Source: a virus. From it: DNA of 46,435 nt. The notes under the pieces are model-generated. The model saw only the letters and a program-made list of their open reading frames with translations, was not told where the DNA came from and searched no databases. Positions 22,192-28,417 of this stretch are shown here, one piece after another (position 1 is the first letter of the stretch; each line of letters begins with the position of its first letter). The translations under genes and the position numbers were made by a program. The stretch spans positions 1-46,435 of IMG/VR virus record IMGVR_UViG_3300037485_000843; one strand, 5' to 3'.

Positions 22192-22419
22192 CTACCTCCT
22201 TTGTAAGAATAGTACACCCCATGCCATAAGTGCCACCGCTTCTGCCCCAAAGGATAGCCATAATCCAAGAGTAGCAAACGACACAAGGCACAGGGCTAAG
22301 GGGGCCATTGTTATTGCACAACTAGACCTAGCAGGTTTTTGCTTGCCCAATATTGATGGCAGTAGGGCAAATGCAAACCCGAAACATGAAACCATAATCA
22401 CATAATCTTGCCAAATCAT
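22192..22419 (-). CDS. Membrane protein with two to three helices (75 aa)
   Basis: ATG 22419 after CGGAGG, overlapping the preceding stop (ATGA). Hydrophobic stretches VIMVSCFGFAFALLPSIL, APLALCLVSFATLGLWLSFG and AVALMAWGVLFL predict an inner-membrane protein. There is no recognised family. Early phage membrane proteins may block superinfection or alter the host membrane, but nothing here shows which. Confidence 0.6.
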   Translation of the reverse strand: MIWQDYVIMVSCFGFAFALLPSILGKQKPARSSCAITMAPLALCLVSFATLGLWLSFGAEAVALMAWGVLFLQRR

Positions 22420-23000
22420 ACTTCCTCCGTTCTTCTGTGATACACCCATGTTGCAGCTTGTAATTCTGTTACCGGAATACCTATGGTCTTAGCTGCTGCC
22501 CTGTAGGCATCTACGAATATATCATAGATTTGCTTATTTGTCAAGTACATTCTGTCCTTTTCTCCGCAATGCGCTCCGAAGGCTACGTCTACTGAGTGCC
22601 TGTCTACCACTACGTTGTCAGTTTCTCCGGCGCTAAGGATGCACTCATAGAAAGCCTTCACTTTATTCCCCCTTATGTAGCCTAACCTCCCTTCGTAAAT
22701 CTCCTTTGCTTTCATGTACCTGTCTGTGTTGATTCCGGACGGCCTTACATACGGGTCAACCATAAACTCATAGGCCAGGATTATGTTCCTCTCCCATGAA
22801 ATCTGTGGTGAGAAGGTGGCTATGATTCCGGACGTTCTATCCACGCTGGACTTAAACTCATCGGCAAACCCTCTCGCTATGCAATGGGCTGTGGGATACC
22901 ACCACTTCCCACAAGCCCTATCCTCCGAAGAACATGATAGGTACACAAGCACGATGTTGGAAACTAACTCGCGCTGTGGTATAAGTCTGAATATGTGCAT
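22416..23000 (-). CDS. Conserved phage protein, DUF7178-like (194 aa)
   Basis: The sequence follows a pattern I recall from many tailed phages of varied hosts: SGIIATFSPQISWERNIILA, GNKVKAFYECIL, then VVVDRHSVDVAFG and a closing ELQAATWVYHRR. A helical fold related to HhH-type DNA-binding proteins is my guess; no reaction is known to me. An internal promoter of the TGA family lies within this gene at 22516-22544. ATG 23000 is the first Met of the frame. Confidence 0.6.
   Translation of the reverse strand: MHIFRLIPQRELVSNIVLVYLSCSSEDRACGKWWYPTAHCIARGFADEFKSSVDRTSGIIATFSPQISWERNIILAYEFMVDPYVRPSGINTDRYMKAKEIYEGRLGYIRGNKVKAFYECILSAGETDNVVVDRHSVDVAFGAHCGEKDRMYLTNKQIYDIFVDAYRAAAKTIGIPVTELQAATWVYHRRTEEV
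22516..22544 (-). promoter_or_regulatory. Leftward internal promoter, TGA-extended family
   Basis: Minus strand: TTGACA, 17-nt spacer ending in TGA, TATATT, inside the DUF7178-like gene. The transcript would start near 22509 and feed the genes from 22419 leftward. The match to the other family members is full despite the coding constraint. Confidence 0.72.
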
Positions 23001-23008
23001 CCGTACTC

Positions 23009-23998
23009 CTATCTACCTATGGCAAAGAACTTGTCAGCATATGCTTGCTTTGCATCATGGCACTCTTGGTTGATTACTTCCTTAGCTTTCTGCCCTCTTG
23101 TGTTAACCTCTAGGGTTTTGTCGTTGGCTATCTTCTCAATTTCACGTATCCCCTTGTTGTAGTTAACCTCAGCATCCTTCCATCTGTAGAGAATCTTTGT
23201 AAGCTGGATGGACTGAGCTACGTACTTGTTATCACCCTGCTTAATTTCGCCTCTTGCTTTGCACTCACATACGAGAGTGTCTGTTCCGTTGTATTCCCTT
23301 GTCACCCATCGCTCGATGTCCTTAGCTTCGATGACATGGTAGCCCCTGTTACAGAGAGAGATGTCATTTATCGTTGGTGTCCATTCTGTCGGGCCGTCCA
23401 CTGGTAACGTGTACTTAAACCCTGTGCTACGTGCGCTGCCATTAGCCGGAGCGCCATCAATGCGTACCACTTTGTAGAATGTACGTGGGTCTTCTACTAA
23501 TTCCGGAGGTATTGGCGGAGACTTCGCGCCTTTAGCTAACTTAACTCTGGTAGCGTAAACTCCAACTTCATCTTTCGTCCCCTTGTAATATAGAAGTTGC
23601 CCTCCATCGTTTTCCCCAATGCGTGTTAGGGTAACTTTATCCCCTATCTTTTTGCCACCATCAGGTTTATAGTTCTCAATGAACTCCACTTCGTCACCCA
23701 CTACGAATGGGGTCACGCTCCGGTCAGCCGCTTTCTTCTTATGGCTACGTTTGGCTATCTCTACCTTCTTTATGCACGATAGTGGAAAGTAGTAACCATC
23801 ACTGGAACATTGCCCACTTAGAGAATGCAATACTCCGGCGAGCTTGAAGTCAAACTTAAGGCCATAGTCGTTTCCTCCATTAGAACATACTTCCATAACC
23901 TTTGCTATGCTTCCCACTTTATCCTTCGGGAAGTTGTCAATCACCTCTAGTATTTTTACCTTATCTCCTACCTTGATTGCTCCCTTTGTTGCTATCAT
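23009..23998 (-). CDS. Phage protein with SH3/KOW-like N terminus and DUF7666-like domain (329 aa)
   Basis: Start at ATG 23998 (AGGAGAGTA upstream, TAATG overlap). Residues 1-80 and about 105-150 look like two small beta barrels (IKVGDKVKILEVIDNF; FVVGDEVEFIENYKPD). Residues about 165-270 carry FYKVVRIDGAPANGSARST, PTEWTPTINDISLCNRGYHV and CECKARGEIKQGDNKYVA, a layout known from uncharacterised phage proteins (DUF7666-like, from memory). The C terminus is a charged helix. Function unknown. Confidence 0.55.
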   Translation of the reverse strand: MIATKGAIKVGDKVKILEVIDNFPKDKVGSIAKVMEVCSNGGNDYGLKFDFKLAGVLHSLSGQCSSDGYYFPLSCIKKVEIAKRSHKKKAADRSVTPFVVGDEVEFIENYKPDGGKKIGDKVTLTRIGENDGGQLLYYKGTKDEVGVYATRVKLAKGAKSPPIPPELVEDPRTFYKVVRIDGAPANGSARSTGFKYTLPVDGPTEWTPTINDISLCNRGYHVIEAKDIERWVTREYNGTDTLVCECKARGEIKQGDNKYVAQSIQLTKILYRWKDAEVNYNKGIREIEKIANDKTLEVNTRGQKAKEVINQECHDAKQAYADKFFAIGR

Positions 23999-24174
23999 TA
24001 CTCTCCTTTCTTGTGGCAGTTGCCACTCTCTATTAAGCTCATAGCTGTCCTTCCATAGTGACCTTGAAGTTGCCACACAGAGCCATCATCTATCATCTGC
24101 TGGAAGAACTCTATGATTTCACCCATGTCCATGTTGCCGGATTCGTAGTCTATGATTTTGCCTACGTCTATCAT
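23998..24174 (-). CDS. DUF7417-like small protein (58 aa)
   Basis: ATG 24174 after GGAGGTAAC. The product MIDVGKIIDYESGNMDMGEI...FFQQMIDDGSVWQLQGHYGR matches a very common short phage protein pattern (recalled as DUF7417). It ends with a TAATG overlap with the next gene. Function unknown. Confidence 0.72.
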   Translation of the reverse strand: MIDVGKIIDYESGNMDMGEIIEFFQQMIDDGSVWQLQGHYGRTAMSLIESGNCHKKGE

Positions 24175-24182
24175 GTTACCTC

Positions 24183-24464
24183 CTATTGAATCAGTGATAC
24201 TTCAAACCTACGTTTGCACCAGTCCTTGATTGTAGTTTCTGCTACCATACCTAACCTGAGAGATATGCCCATGTATGTGAAGTCGAAGGTCTTGTCACCT
24301 CTACTGTCAACACTTACCTCTACTTCCTCGTCTTCATACCAGCCCTTTGCCGCAGCTTCAGCCTTATCTAAGGCATTGTCAAGACAAGTGGCTTGTATTA
24401 TCATGTCATGGTAGTATTCTTGCGTGCCATTCCTCTCATGGAATGTGACTGAAAAGTATTTCAT
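24183..24464 (-). CDS. Hypothetical protein (93 aa)
   Basis: Not recognised. An alpha/beta protein with MKYFSVTFHERNGTQEYYHD, an amphipathic helix (LDNALDKAEAAAKGWYEDEE) and further strands. The pattern is compatible with small modulators of host proteins but gives no specific clue. ATG 24464 follows AGGAGGTGAAG and overlaps the previous stop. Confidence 0.6.
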   Translation of the reverse strand: MKYFSVTFHERNGTQEYYHDMIIQATCLDNALDKAEAAAKGWYEDEEVEVSVDSRGDKTFDFTYMGISLRLGMVAETTIKDWCKRRFEVSLIQ

Positions 24465-24574
24465 TTCTTCACCTCCTTACTTGCTACTATGCGTATCTCC
24501 CTATGCTTGATAGAAGATACAGTCCAATGCCTTATGGCACACCTTGCCCTCAGATGTAGCTCATCCTTAATCAT
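24461..24574 (-). CDS. Short basic protein (37 aa)
   Basis: ATG 24574 overlaps the preceding stop (ATGA) and its own stop overlaps the next ATG. The product MIKDELHLRARCAIRHWTVS ... is Arg/Lys/His-rich. It is supported mainly by the perfect coupling on both sides. Confidence 0.5.
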   Translation of the reverse strand: MIKDELHLRARCAIRHWTVSSIKHREIRIVASKEVKK

Positions 24575-24810
24575 TTCACCCTCCTTGCATAGCCTTTAAT
24601 ATCTGAGACATAAACATCTCCCATCTCATAACCAGAGGCACATTGCTCTCTTGTAATGGGAGAATACACAGCACAGAACCATCGTGCATATGGCTTATTG
24701 TCATCAACTTGCCACTTCTTTAGCACGTGCCACTCCCAATCTCCGCCAAAGCTACGCCATATCTCGTATGGCTCCTCCACTTTCCGCATCTTGCCACATT
24801 CGTTCTTCAC
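24571..24810 (-). CDS. Conserved small phage protein (79 aa)
   Basis: GTG start at 24810, overlapping the previous stop (GTGA). The pattern EEPYEIWRSFGGDWEWHVLK, then KPYARWFCAVYSP and GYEMGDVYVSDI is one I recall from actinobacterial and other phages. Function unknown. It is tightly coupled on both sides. Confidence 0.68.
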   Translation of the reverse strand: MKNECGKMRKVEEPYEIWRSFGGDWEWHVLKKWQVDDNKPYARWFCAVYSPITREQCASGYEMGDVYVSDIKGYARRVK

Positions 24811-24923
24811 TTTACAGCCTCCTTCCTACATACGTTACAGGAAGCGGCTACAAAATGCCCCTTCCCATCCGTCTTTATAGTGTGGTTAGTAAACTTCCCA
24901 CACTTATTACAGAAGTGTGTCAT
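24807..24923 (-). CDS. Minimal zinc-ribbon protein (38 aa)
   Basis: ATG 24923, overlapping the gene before (ATGA). The product is almost only a ribbon: MTHFCNKCGKFTNHTI and AASCNVCRKEAVK, with two CxxC knuckles. Function unknown. Confidence 0.62.
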   Translation of the reverse strand: MTHFCNKCGKFTNHTIKTDGKGHFVAASCNVCRKEAVK

Positions 24924-25090
24924 GCTTCCACCGCCTGTATTGAGATAACTCGCATATCATCACTGTGTCCACTCATGTTAGCATATAGGTCAGCTTCTTC
25001 AAGTGTACCAAATAAACGGATACCCCCATCTGGATTCGATACACACGTTAGGAAATTGTTATCTTCTAGCCATCTAAGTATCATGTACAT
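24920..25090 (-). CDS. Hypothetical protein (56 aa)
   Basis: ATG 25090, 7 nt after GGAGG (a second ATG at 25084 is possible). MYMILRWLEDNNFLTCVSNP, then FGTLEEADLYANMSG suggests a small alpha/beta fold. Not recognised. It ends in an ATGA overlap. Confidence 0.58.
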   Translation of the reverse strand: MYMILRWLEDNNFLTCVSNPDGGIRLFGTLEEADLYANMSGHSDDMRVISIQAVEA

Positions 25091-25092
25091 GG

Positions 25093-25272
25093 TTACACCT
25101 CCGTTCCGTTATCTTTGCATAGTGTATACTGTGACTTCAATGGGCATCCATTGCATTTCTCTTGGCTCACAGTATCCTTCAAAGCAGGACACCATACATG
25201 AGGCACTACGTCTACACCTACGCCTTCTCCTGAGTAATGCACAGTCTTGGGCATCTCGTAAATCTTCTTCAT
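25093..25272 (-). CDS. Cys-containing small protein (59 aa)
   Basis: Start at ATG 25272 after GAAGGAGAATAAG; an open frame upstream belongs to the neighbour's region. It contains PHVWCPALKDTVSQEKCNGC and LC near the end, a four-Cys motif. Not recognised. Confidence 0.6.
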   Translation of the reverse strand: MKKIYEMPKTVHYSGEGVGVDVVPHVWCPALKDTVSQEKCNGCPLKSQYTLCKDNGTEV

Positions 25273-25273
25273 C

Positions 25274-25384
25274 TTATTCTCCTTCTTCCCATGTAGGGAT
25301 GTCTTTACATATGCCTTCATTCGGCACAGATTCTAGGAGTTCATACTCTAAGAACTCCACCCTCAAGGCGGTCAATTCGTCCAA
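25274..25384 (-). CDS. Short acidic protein with TTG start (36 aa)
   Basis: TTG at 25384 lies 8 nt after GGAGG, and its TAA at 25274 is one base before the next ATG. The product MDELTALRVEFLEYELLESV...PTWEEGE is acidic and helical. Accepted because of the spacing and ribosome site; coding is not otherwise supported. Confidence 0.48.
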   Translation of the reverse strand: MDELTALRVEFLEYELLESVPNEGICKDIPTWEEGE

Positions 25385-25385
25385 T

Positions 25386-25475
25386 CTATTTCACCTCCTT
25401 ATAGATATGCGGTATCCCATTCAACACAGGAATGGGTTTCCTTTCCTTCGTAATCATCACCTTATGGTACAGCAT
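25386..25475 (-). CDS. Short peptide (29 aa)
   Basis: ATG 25475 directly follows the stop of the preceding gene, with AAGGTGAAGTGA as a weak ribosome site; its TAG is one base from the following TTG start. Product MLYHKVMITKERKPIPVLNG... A possible leader peptide or small early protein. Confidence 0.42.
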   Translation of the reverse strand: MLYHKVMITKERKPIPVLNGIPHIYKEVK

Positions 25476-25622
25476 TCACTTCACCTTCTTTCTCTTACTC
25501 GCTACTACTGGCTTCCATGTTACACATTCGCCATTGCGGTCTACCCTCTCGACCTTCGGATGAGTGTACATAGTACACCCCTTCGTACAGCTAACCATCT
25601 TAGCCAAATTCACCCCCTTCAT
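25476..25622 (-). CDS. Small basic protein (40-48 aa)
   Basis: Open from ATG 25622 with a second Met at 25598; neither has a clear ribosome site (GGGGGTG precedes the second). MVSCTKGCTMYTHPKVERVD...KPVVASKRKKVK has three Cys and a basic tail. It lies just after the stem-loops that follow the first early gene. Confidence 0.5.
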   Translation of the reverse strand: MKGVNLAKMVSCTKGCTMYTHPKVERVDRNGECVTWKPVVASKRKKVK

Positions 25623-25634
25623 AGCCGTCTGTCA

Positions 25635-25660
25635 GGAGACAGGCTTGCCTTCCTGTCCCC
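25635..25660 (-). terminator. Paired stem-loops after the first early gene
   Basis: On the minus strand GGGGACAGG pairs with CCTGTCTCC (9 bp with one G-T) around an 8-nt loop. It is preceded by a 5-bp hairpin TAGCC/GGCTA (25661-25673) that overlaps the stop codon of the gene at 25671. No U-run, so attenuation or RNA processing is more likely than full termination. Confidence 0.5.
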
Positions 25661-25670
25661 TAGCCGAAGG

Positions 25671-25910
25671 CTATTTCCTGTTGGTGTAGATGCCCACTAT
25701 GTGAGCGTCCTTGAAACTTCCTGCCTTGTAGTTATCAGCGAAAGTTCCGTCAGCCTTATGGCTGTGCTTCAACGTGATGGGGCAAGCAGCTATCCACTTC
25801 TCCATCTCAGTCATCTCCTTCGCCTTCGATGCCTGTACAGGTGCATACTTCACCCCGTCTACCAGTCTGAATCCTGCCTTCTTCTCTGCCTTGCTAAGTC
25901 CATTTATCAT
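25671..25910 (-). CDS. First gene of the leftward block, hypothetical (79 aa)
   Basis: Not recognised. It begins MINGLSKAEKKAGFRLVDGV and contains CPITLKHSHKADGTF; basic, soluble, small. ATG 25910 follows AAAGGGGACTCAG. It is the promoter-proximal gene about 520 nt downstream of the leftward promoter at 26438-26466, so it should be among the earliest and most abundant products, the usual place for host-takeover proteins. That role is inference. Confidence 0.6.
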   Translation of the reverse strand: MINGLSKAEKKAGFRLVDGVKYAPVQASKAKEMTEMEKWIAACPITLKHSHKADGTFADNYKAGSFKDAHIVGIYTNRK

Positions 25911-26431
25911 CTGAGTCCCCTTTCATACAGCCTGTATTCGTACAAGCTGGAACAGGACGCAGCTTTACACTACGTCCTAGCCCAGCCTAACTACAATGGG
26001 ACTCCTGTGTTATTGCATAGCTCACGCCTACGTTAGCCATCGTTGCCTATTACCAATGCGAGAAAATAGACGTTGCTATCTTTATGCCTATCTTTATTGT
26101 CGGCATGTACGTTGTTTACACTCTGTAATGAGTGTTGCGATTGAATACGTACCCTAGATAACGCATTACTTTATAGGATGTAACCACGTTATCAATTTTC
26201 AGTATGCCTAATCATAAAACCTCTTGTCACATCTACTACGTGTAGACTTTCAAAGATGCTCATTCTCACGTCAATGGTGGTCTATAACATCTTTACTAAT
26301 CATCTATCATTCGATGTGTGATTAGGTATTCTGTTTTCGTGTGATATACGGATGATACGACACCGCTTATTCATGCAATATCAATTGCATGGAGTCTTGT
26401 ATCCTGTTATCCCGTATTCACTTTTTAAGGT
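25911..26431 (-). other. Long untranslated leader of the leftward block
   Basis: About 520 nt between the predicted start point of the leftward promoter and the first gene, with no convincing ORF. It contains stem-loops: CATGCAAT/ATTGCATG with a 4-nt loop (26372-26391), ACACTC/GAGTGT (26118-26135), TCTAC/GTAGA near 26232-26246, and a distant inverted repeat GATAACG/CGTTATC (26157-26163, 26187-26193). It may be an antitermination or regulatory leader. Confidence 0.5.
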
Positions 26432-26437
26432 AGCTAC

Positions 26438-26466
26438 AATATATCACTGTTTTAGCTATATGTCAA
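26438..26466 (-). promoter_or_regulatory. Main leftward (early) promoter
   Basis: Minus strand: TTGACA, 17-nt spacer ending in TGA, TATATT. It is embedded in a hairpin (TCAATAG/CTATTGA, 26463-26483) that covers the -35 box. It points at the leftward block of about forty genes and belongs to the six-member TGA promoter family. Confidence 0.82.
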
Positions 26467-26641
26467 TAGTTTTTGACTATTGATTGTAAAAGTCATTCGT
26501 AAACAAAGCTATGAAAGTATAGGTTAGAACGATGCTAGGATAAGCAAGGTTAAGGGATAAGGATATGGGACATAGCAAAGCATAGGTTAGGATAGCAAAC
26601 AATAATGTAGATACGGAGTAAGCTCCCGGCCCCCAAACTAT

Positions 26642-26733
26642 TAACGCGTCACGTTACTAATAACGCTTGGCGTTACTATGTCATAACGCTAGGCGTTAAT
26701 AACGTAAGGCGATACTAATAACGCTAGACGTTA
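26642..26733. promoter_or_regulatory. Array of five operator-like 15-bp palindromes
   Basis: Five sites: TAACGCGTCACGTTA (26642), TAACGCTTGGCGTTA (26661), TAACGCTAGGCGTTA (26684), TAACGTAAGGCGATA (26700) and TAACGCTAGACGTTA (26719). The consensus is TAACGCTNGGCGTTA. Start-to-start spacings are 19, 23, 16 and 19 bp. Arrays like this bind dimeric repressors, initiators or partition proteins. It lies between the divergent promoters, about 180 bp upstream of the leftward one. Confidence 0.8.
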
Positions 26734-27004
26734 TGCCTTACTTGACAAAAGATTTATTGTGCGAAGTTGCTAGTTTAGGGGTGCATACACATAAGGGGGT
26801 AGTGGATGTGGACGAGCAATATTTGTATATGGGTGGTGTGTGTACTACCCAATGCCTATTCTGTTGAAACTTCCTAATGCTAAACTACTTGACAATTCCG
26901 AGCGCCACTAGGGGGGAAAATGTGCCTTTGTTCGTAAGGGGACCCCCGGCAAGGCAAGGGTAAGGTTAAGACTCCCTGGGTGCTATTGGTATCCATCAGA
27001 TGAA

Positions 27005-27055
27005 GTGTTCTCTTTAAGAACACAGGGTTACGAATAGTTGTTGTCATATATGACA
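27005..27055. promoter_or_regulatory. Stem-loop and perfect palindrome in the control region
   Basis: GTGTTCT/AGAACAC with a 5-nt loop (27005-27023) is followed by the perfect 14-bp palindrome TGTCATATATGACA (27042-27055). The palindrome resembles a binding site for a dimeric regulator. A run of TA repeats (27071-27083) follows. Confidence 0.55.
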
Positions 27056-27206
27056 GTAACAAAAGAAAGTATATATATATATTACTTAGAATAGTTAGTT
27101 AGTACGCTAGTTAGTTAAGCTAGGGGGAGTACCCTTAGTTTCTTAATAACCTCTTATTTCCTGGACAAGAAAATTTTTAAAATAAGAATGCTCATTTAAT
27201 GGAGCG

Positions 27207-27308
27207 AACTGGTGACAAAATGATACCGGTTTAATTATGGCAGATTCGCCCCATTTGGGAACCATATTGTTGGTGTCAACAATATGATAGTTTCACCAGA
27301 TGGTGAAA
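27207..27308. ncRNA. Three consecutive stem-loops, possible small RNA
   Basis: AACTGGT/ACCGGTT (27207-27213, 27225-27231), a perfect 10-bp stem CATATTGTTG/CAACAATATG with a 4-nt loop (27263-27286), and a perfect 7-bp stem TTTCACC/GGTGAAA with a 4-nt loop (27291-27308). The first pairs only on the plus-strand RNA with a G-U. No promoter directly upstream was identified, so the strand and transcription are unknown. Confidence 0.42.
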
Positions 27309-27495
27309 GTAAACAAACTATAGAGGCCCCATATACGCGTCTTAAATTGACAAGGGTACTCCTTAGAACAGGGGGATTACGTTTTATGCACTTTCCCGAA
27401 AGTGAGCAAAGGGACGCTCGCTGAAGCTCGCTTATATATATTTAATATACATTGGTCCGGGGGTACGTTCTGGGGAACATAGGTTACCTACCATA

Positions 27496-27524
27496 TTATT
27501 ACCACAAATAAAAAGTTTTGTCAA
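27496..27524 (-). promoter_or_regulatory. Leftward promoter candidate
   Basis: Minus strand: TTGACA, 17-nt spacer, TAATAA. It starts TTGACAAAAC like several family members but its spacer lacks the TGA. It would transcribe the gene-free control region toward the stem-loops. Confidence 0.45.
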
Positions 27525-27539
27525 CTTCCTAAATACCCC

Positions 27540-27569
27540 ATTCTATATCTATGTTGATATTTTTGTCAA
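27540..27569 (-). promoter_or_regulatory. Second leftward promoter candidate
   Basis: Minus strand: TTGACA, 18-nt spacer, TAGAAT. The -35 box lies in a hairpin (ATGTTGA/TCAACAT). Less certain than the site at 27496. Confidence 0.4.
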
Positions 27570-27619
27570 CATATTGGTAGCAAAGACTAGACAACTGACT
27601 AGGTATACAACACCCCCAC

Positions 27620-27648
27620 TTGACAAAACTTAAAGTATCTGATATACT
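27620..27648 (+). promoter_or_regulatory. Main rightward promoter
   Basis: TTGACA (27620-27625), 17-nt spacer ending in TGA, TATACT (27643-27648). Start expected near 27655, exactly where the structured leader begins. It belongs to the same six-member family as the leftward promoters. Confidence 0.85.
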
Positions 27649-27654
27649 ATATGG

Positions 27655-27833
27655 CGTGGATTAGGGGTCTTGGCTCTGACAGTCCACAAGGGTTGGTGCT
27701 TCCAACCCGGCGAGATGACTGGGGAACGCTGTGATGGTTGGTCTTTACGGGGTTCCCCCACGTGAAGATTAAAGGGGGGCGAGAGGCTAAGGTGTGAGCC
27801 TAGTCGTACGCGTCTAGGTGTGACCTAGCCTCT
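27655..27833 (+). ncRNA. Structured leader RNA, novel candidate
   Basis: Begins at the predicted start of the rightward promoter. A closing stem CGTGG/CCACG (27655-27659, 27758-27762) encloses two arms. The first is CAGTC/GACTG (27680-27684, 27717-27721), holding the hairpin GGGTTGG/CCAACCC with a 5-nt loop (27690-27708). The second is GGGAAC/GTTCCC (27722-27727, 27752-27757). A second domain pairs AGAGGCTA/TAGCCTCT (27782-27789, 27826-27833) with inner stems GGT/ACC and CCTAG/CTAGG. GGTTGG recurs in the loop of the second arm (27736-27741) and could compete for CCAACC. No known RNA class recognised. Confidence 0.62.
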
Positions 27834-27856
27834 TTAAACCCTTAATACAGGAGACT

Positions 27857-28345
27857 ATGAAAGAGATATTACTAAATCAAAATAAAGTAGCATTAGTAGA
27901 TGATTCTGACTATGACTGTCTTAACCAATATAAATGGCATGCTCATCAAAATCATGGCAGAGGGTGGTATGCAGAACGGCTTATTAAGCAAGATGGTAAA
28001 TGGAAAGAAGTCTTTATGCACCGCGTAATTCTTAATACACCCAAAGGTATGGAATCAGACCATATCAATGGCGATGGGTTAGATAACCGTAGGTGTAATT
28101 TAAGGATTTGCACAACTTCACAAAATCAACAAAACCAACAGACACAATCTCGTATTAAATCCTCTGGTTTCAAGGGAGTTAATTGGGCAAAGCGTGCAAA
28201 TAAGTGGGTGGCTAGGATAGTTATTGCTAAAAAAGAAATGTGGCTTGGTTCGTTTGATAGTGAGCTTAAGGCTGCATTAGCCTATGACAATGCAGCTAAG
28301 AAATACTTTGGAGAGTTTTCCAAAACAAACTTTATAGAGATTTAG
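27857..28345 (+). CDS. HNH-AP2 homing-type endonuclease, copy 1
   Basis: A 162-aa protein. The N-terminal module (KEILLNQNKVALVDDSDYDC ... YKWHAH) precedes the HNH core FMHRVILNTPKGMESDHING, then DNRRCNLRICTTSQNQQN (residues about 54-95). It ends in an AP2 DNA-binding domain (GFKGVNWAKRANKWVARIVI, then WLGSFDSELKAALAYDNAAK, about 105-155). This is the standard layout of free-standing phage homing endonucleases. It is first in the rightward block, directly after the structured leader, and has a close paralogue at 28717. Confidence 0.9.
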   Translation: MKEILLNQNKVALVDDSDYDCLNQYKWHAHQNHGRGWYAERLIKQDGKWKEVFMHRVILNTPKGMESDHINGDGLDNRRCNLRICTTSQNQQNQQTQSRIKSSGFKGVNWAKRANKWVARIVIAKKEMWLGSFDSELKAALAYDNAAKKYFGEFSKTNFIEI

Positions 28346-28349
28346 GGAA

Positions 28350-28393
28350 AGGCCGGGGAAGATGTTATCAAGTGGTTAGTCCACCTCCGGCCT
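28350..28393 (+). terminator. Nested stem-loop between HNH copy 1 and the next gene
   Basis: AGGCCGG (28350-28356) pairs with CCGGCCT (28387-28393), and inside it GTGG (28372-28375) pairs with CCAC (28381-28384). There is no U-run. It could end the HNH transcript partly or be a small structured RNA element. Confidence 0.5.
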
Positions 28394-28417
28394 CCAACCC
28401 TATTTCAAAGGAGGGTT

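Noticed and set aside
24684-26036. 450-codon open frame on the plus strand
   Set aside because: It runs antisense to a dozen coupled small genes with good ribosome sites. Its product has a chaotic Ser/His/Leu/Tyr-rich composition without any domain.
26742-26772. Rightward promoter at TTGACA directly after the operator array
   Set aside because: No acceptable -10 box occurs 16-18 nt downstream.
26880-27062. 60-codon minus-strand frame in the control region
   Set aside because: It has no ribosome binding site, covers stem-loops and palindromes, and its peptide shows no protein-like pattern.
27655-27856. Group I intron containing the HNH gene
   Set aside because: I could not find the conserved P7 core elements, and the sequences on either side do not join into a known gene.
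27655-28345. Structured RNA plus HNH gene as an IscB/omega-RNA (HEARO) system
   Set aside because: The nuclease is a short HNH-AP2 protein without RuvC motifs or a bridge helix, so it is not an IscB-type RNA-guided enzyme.
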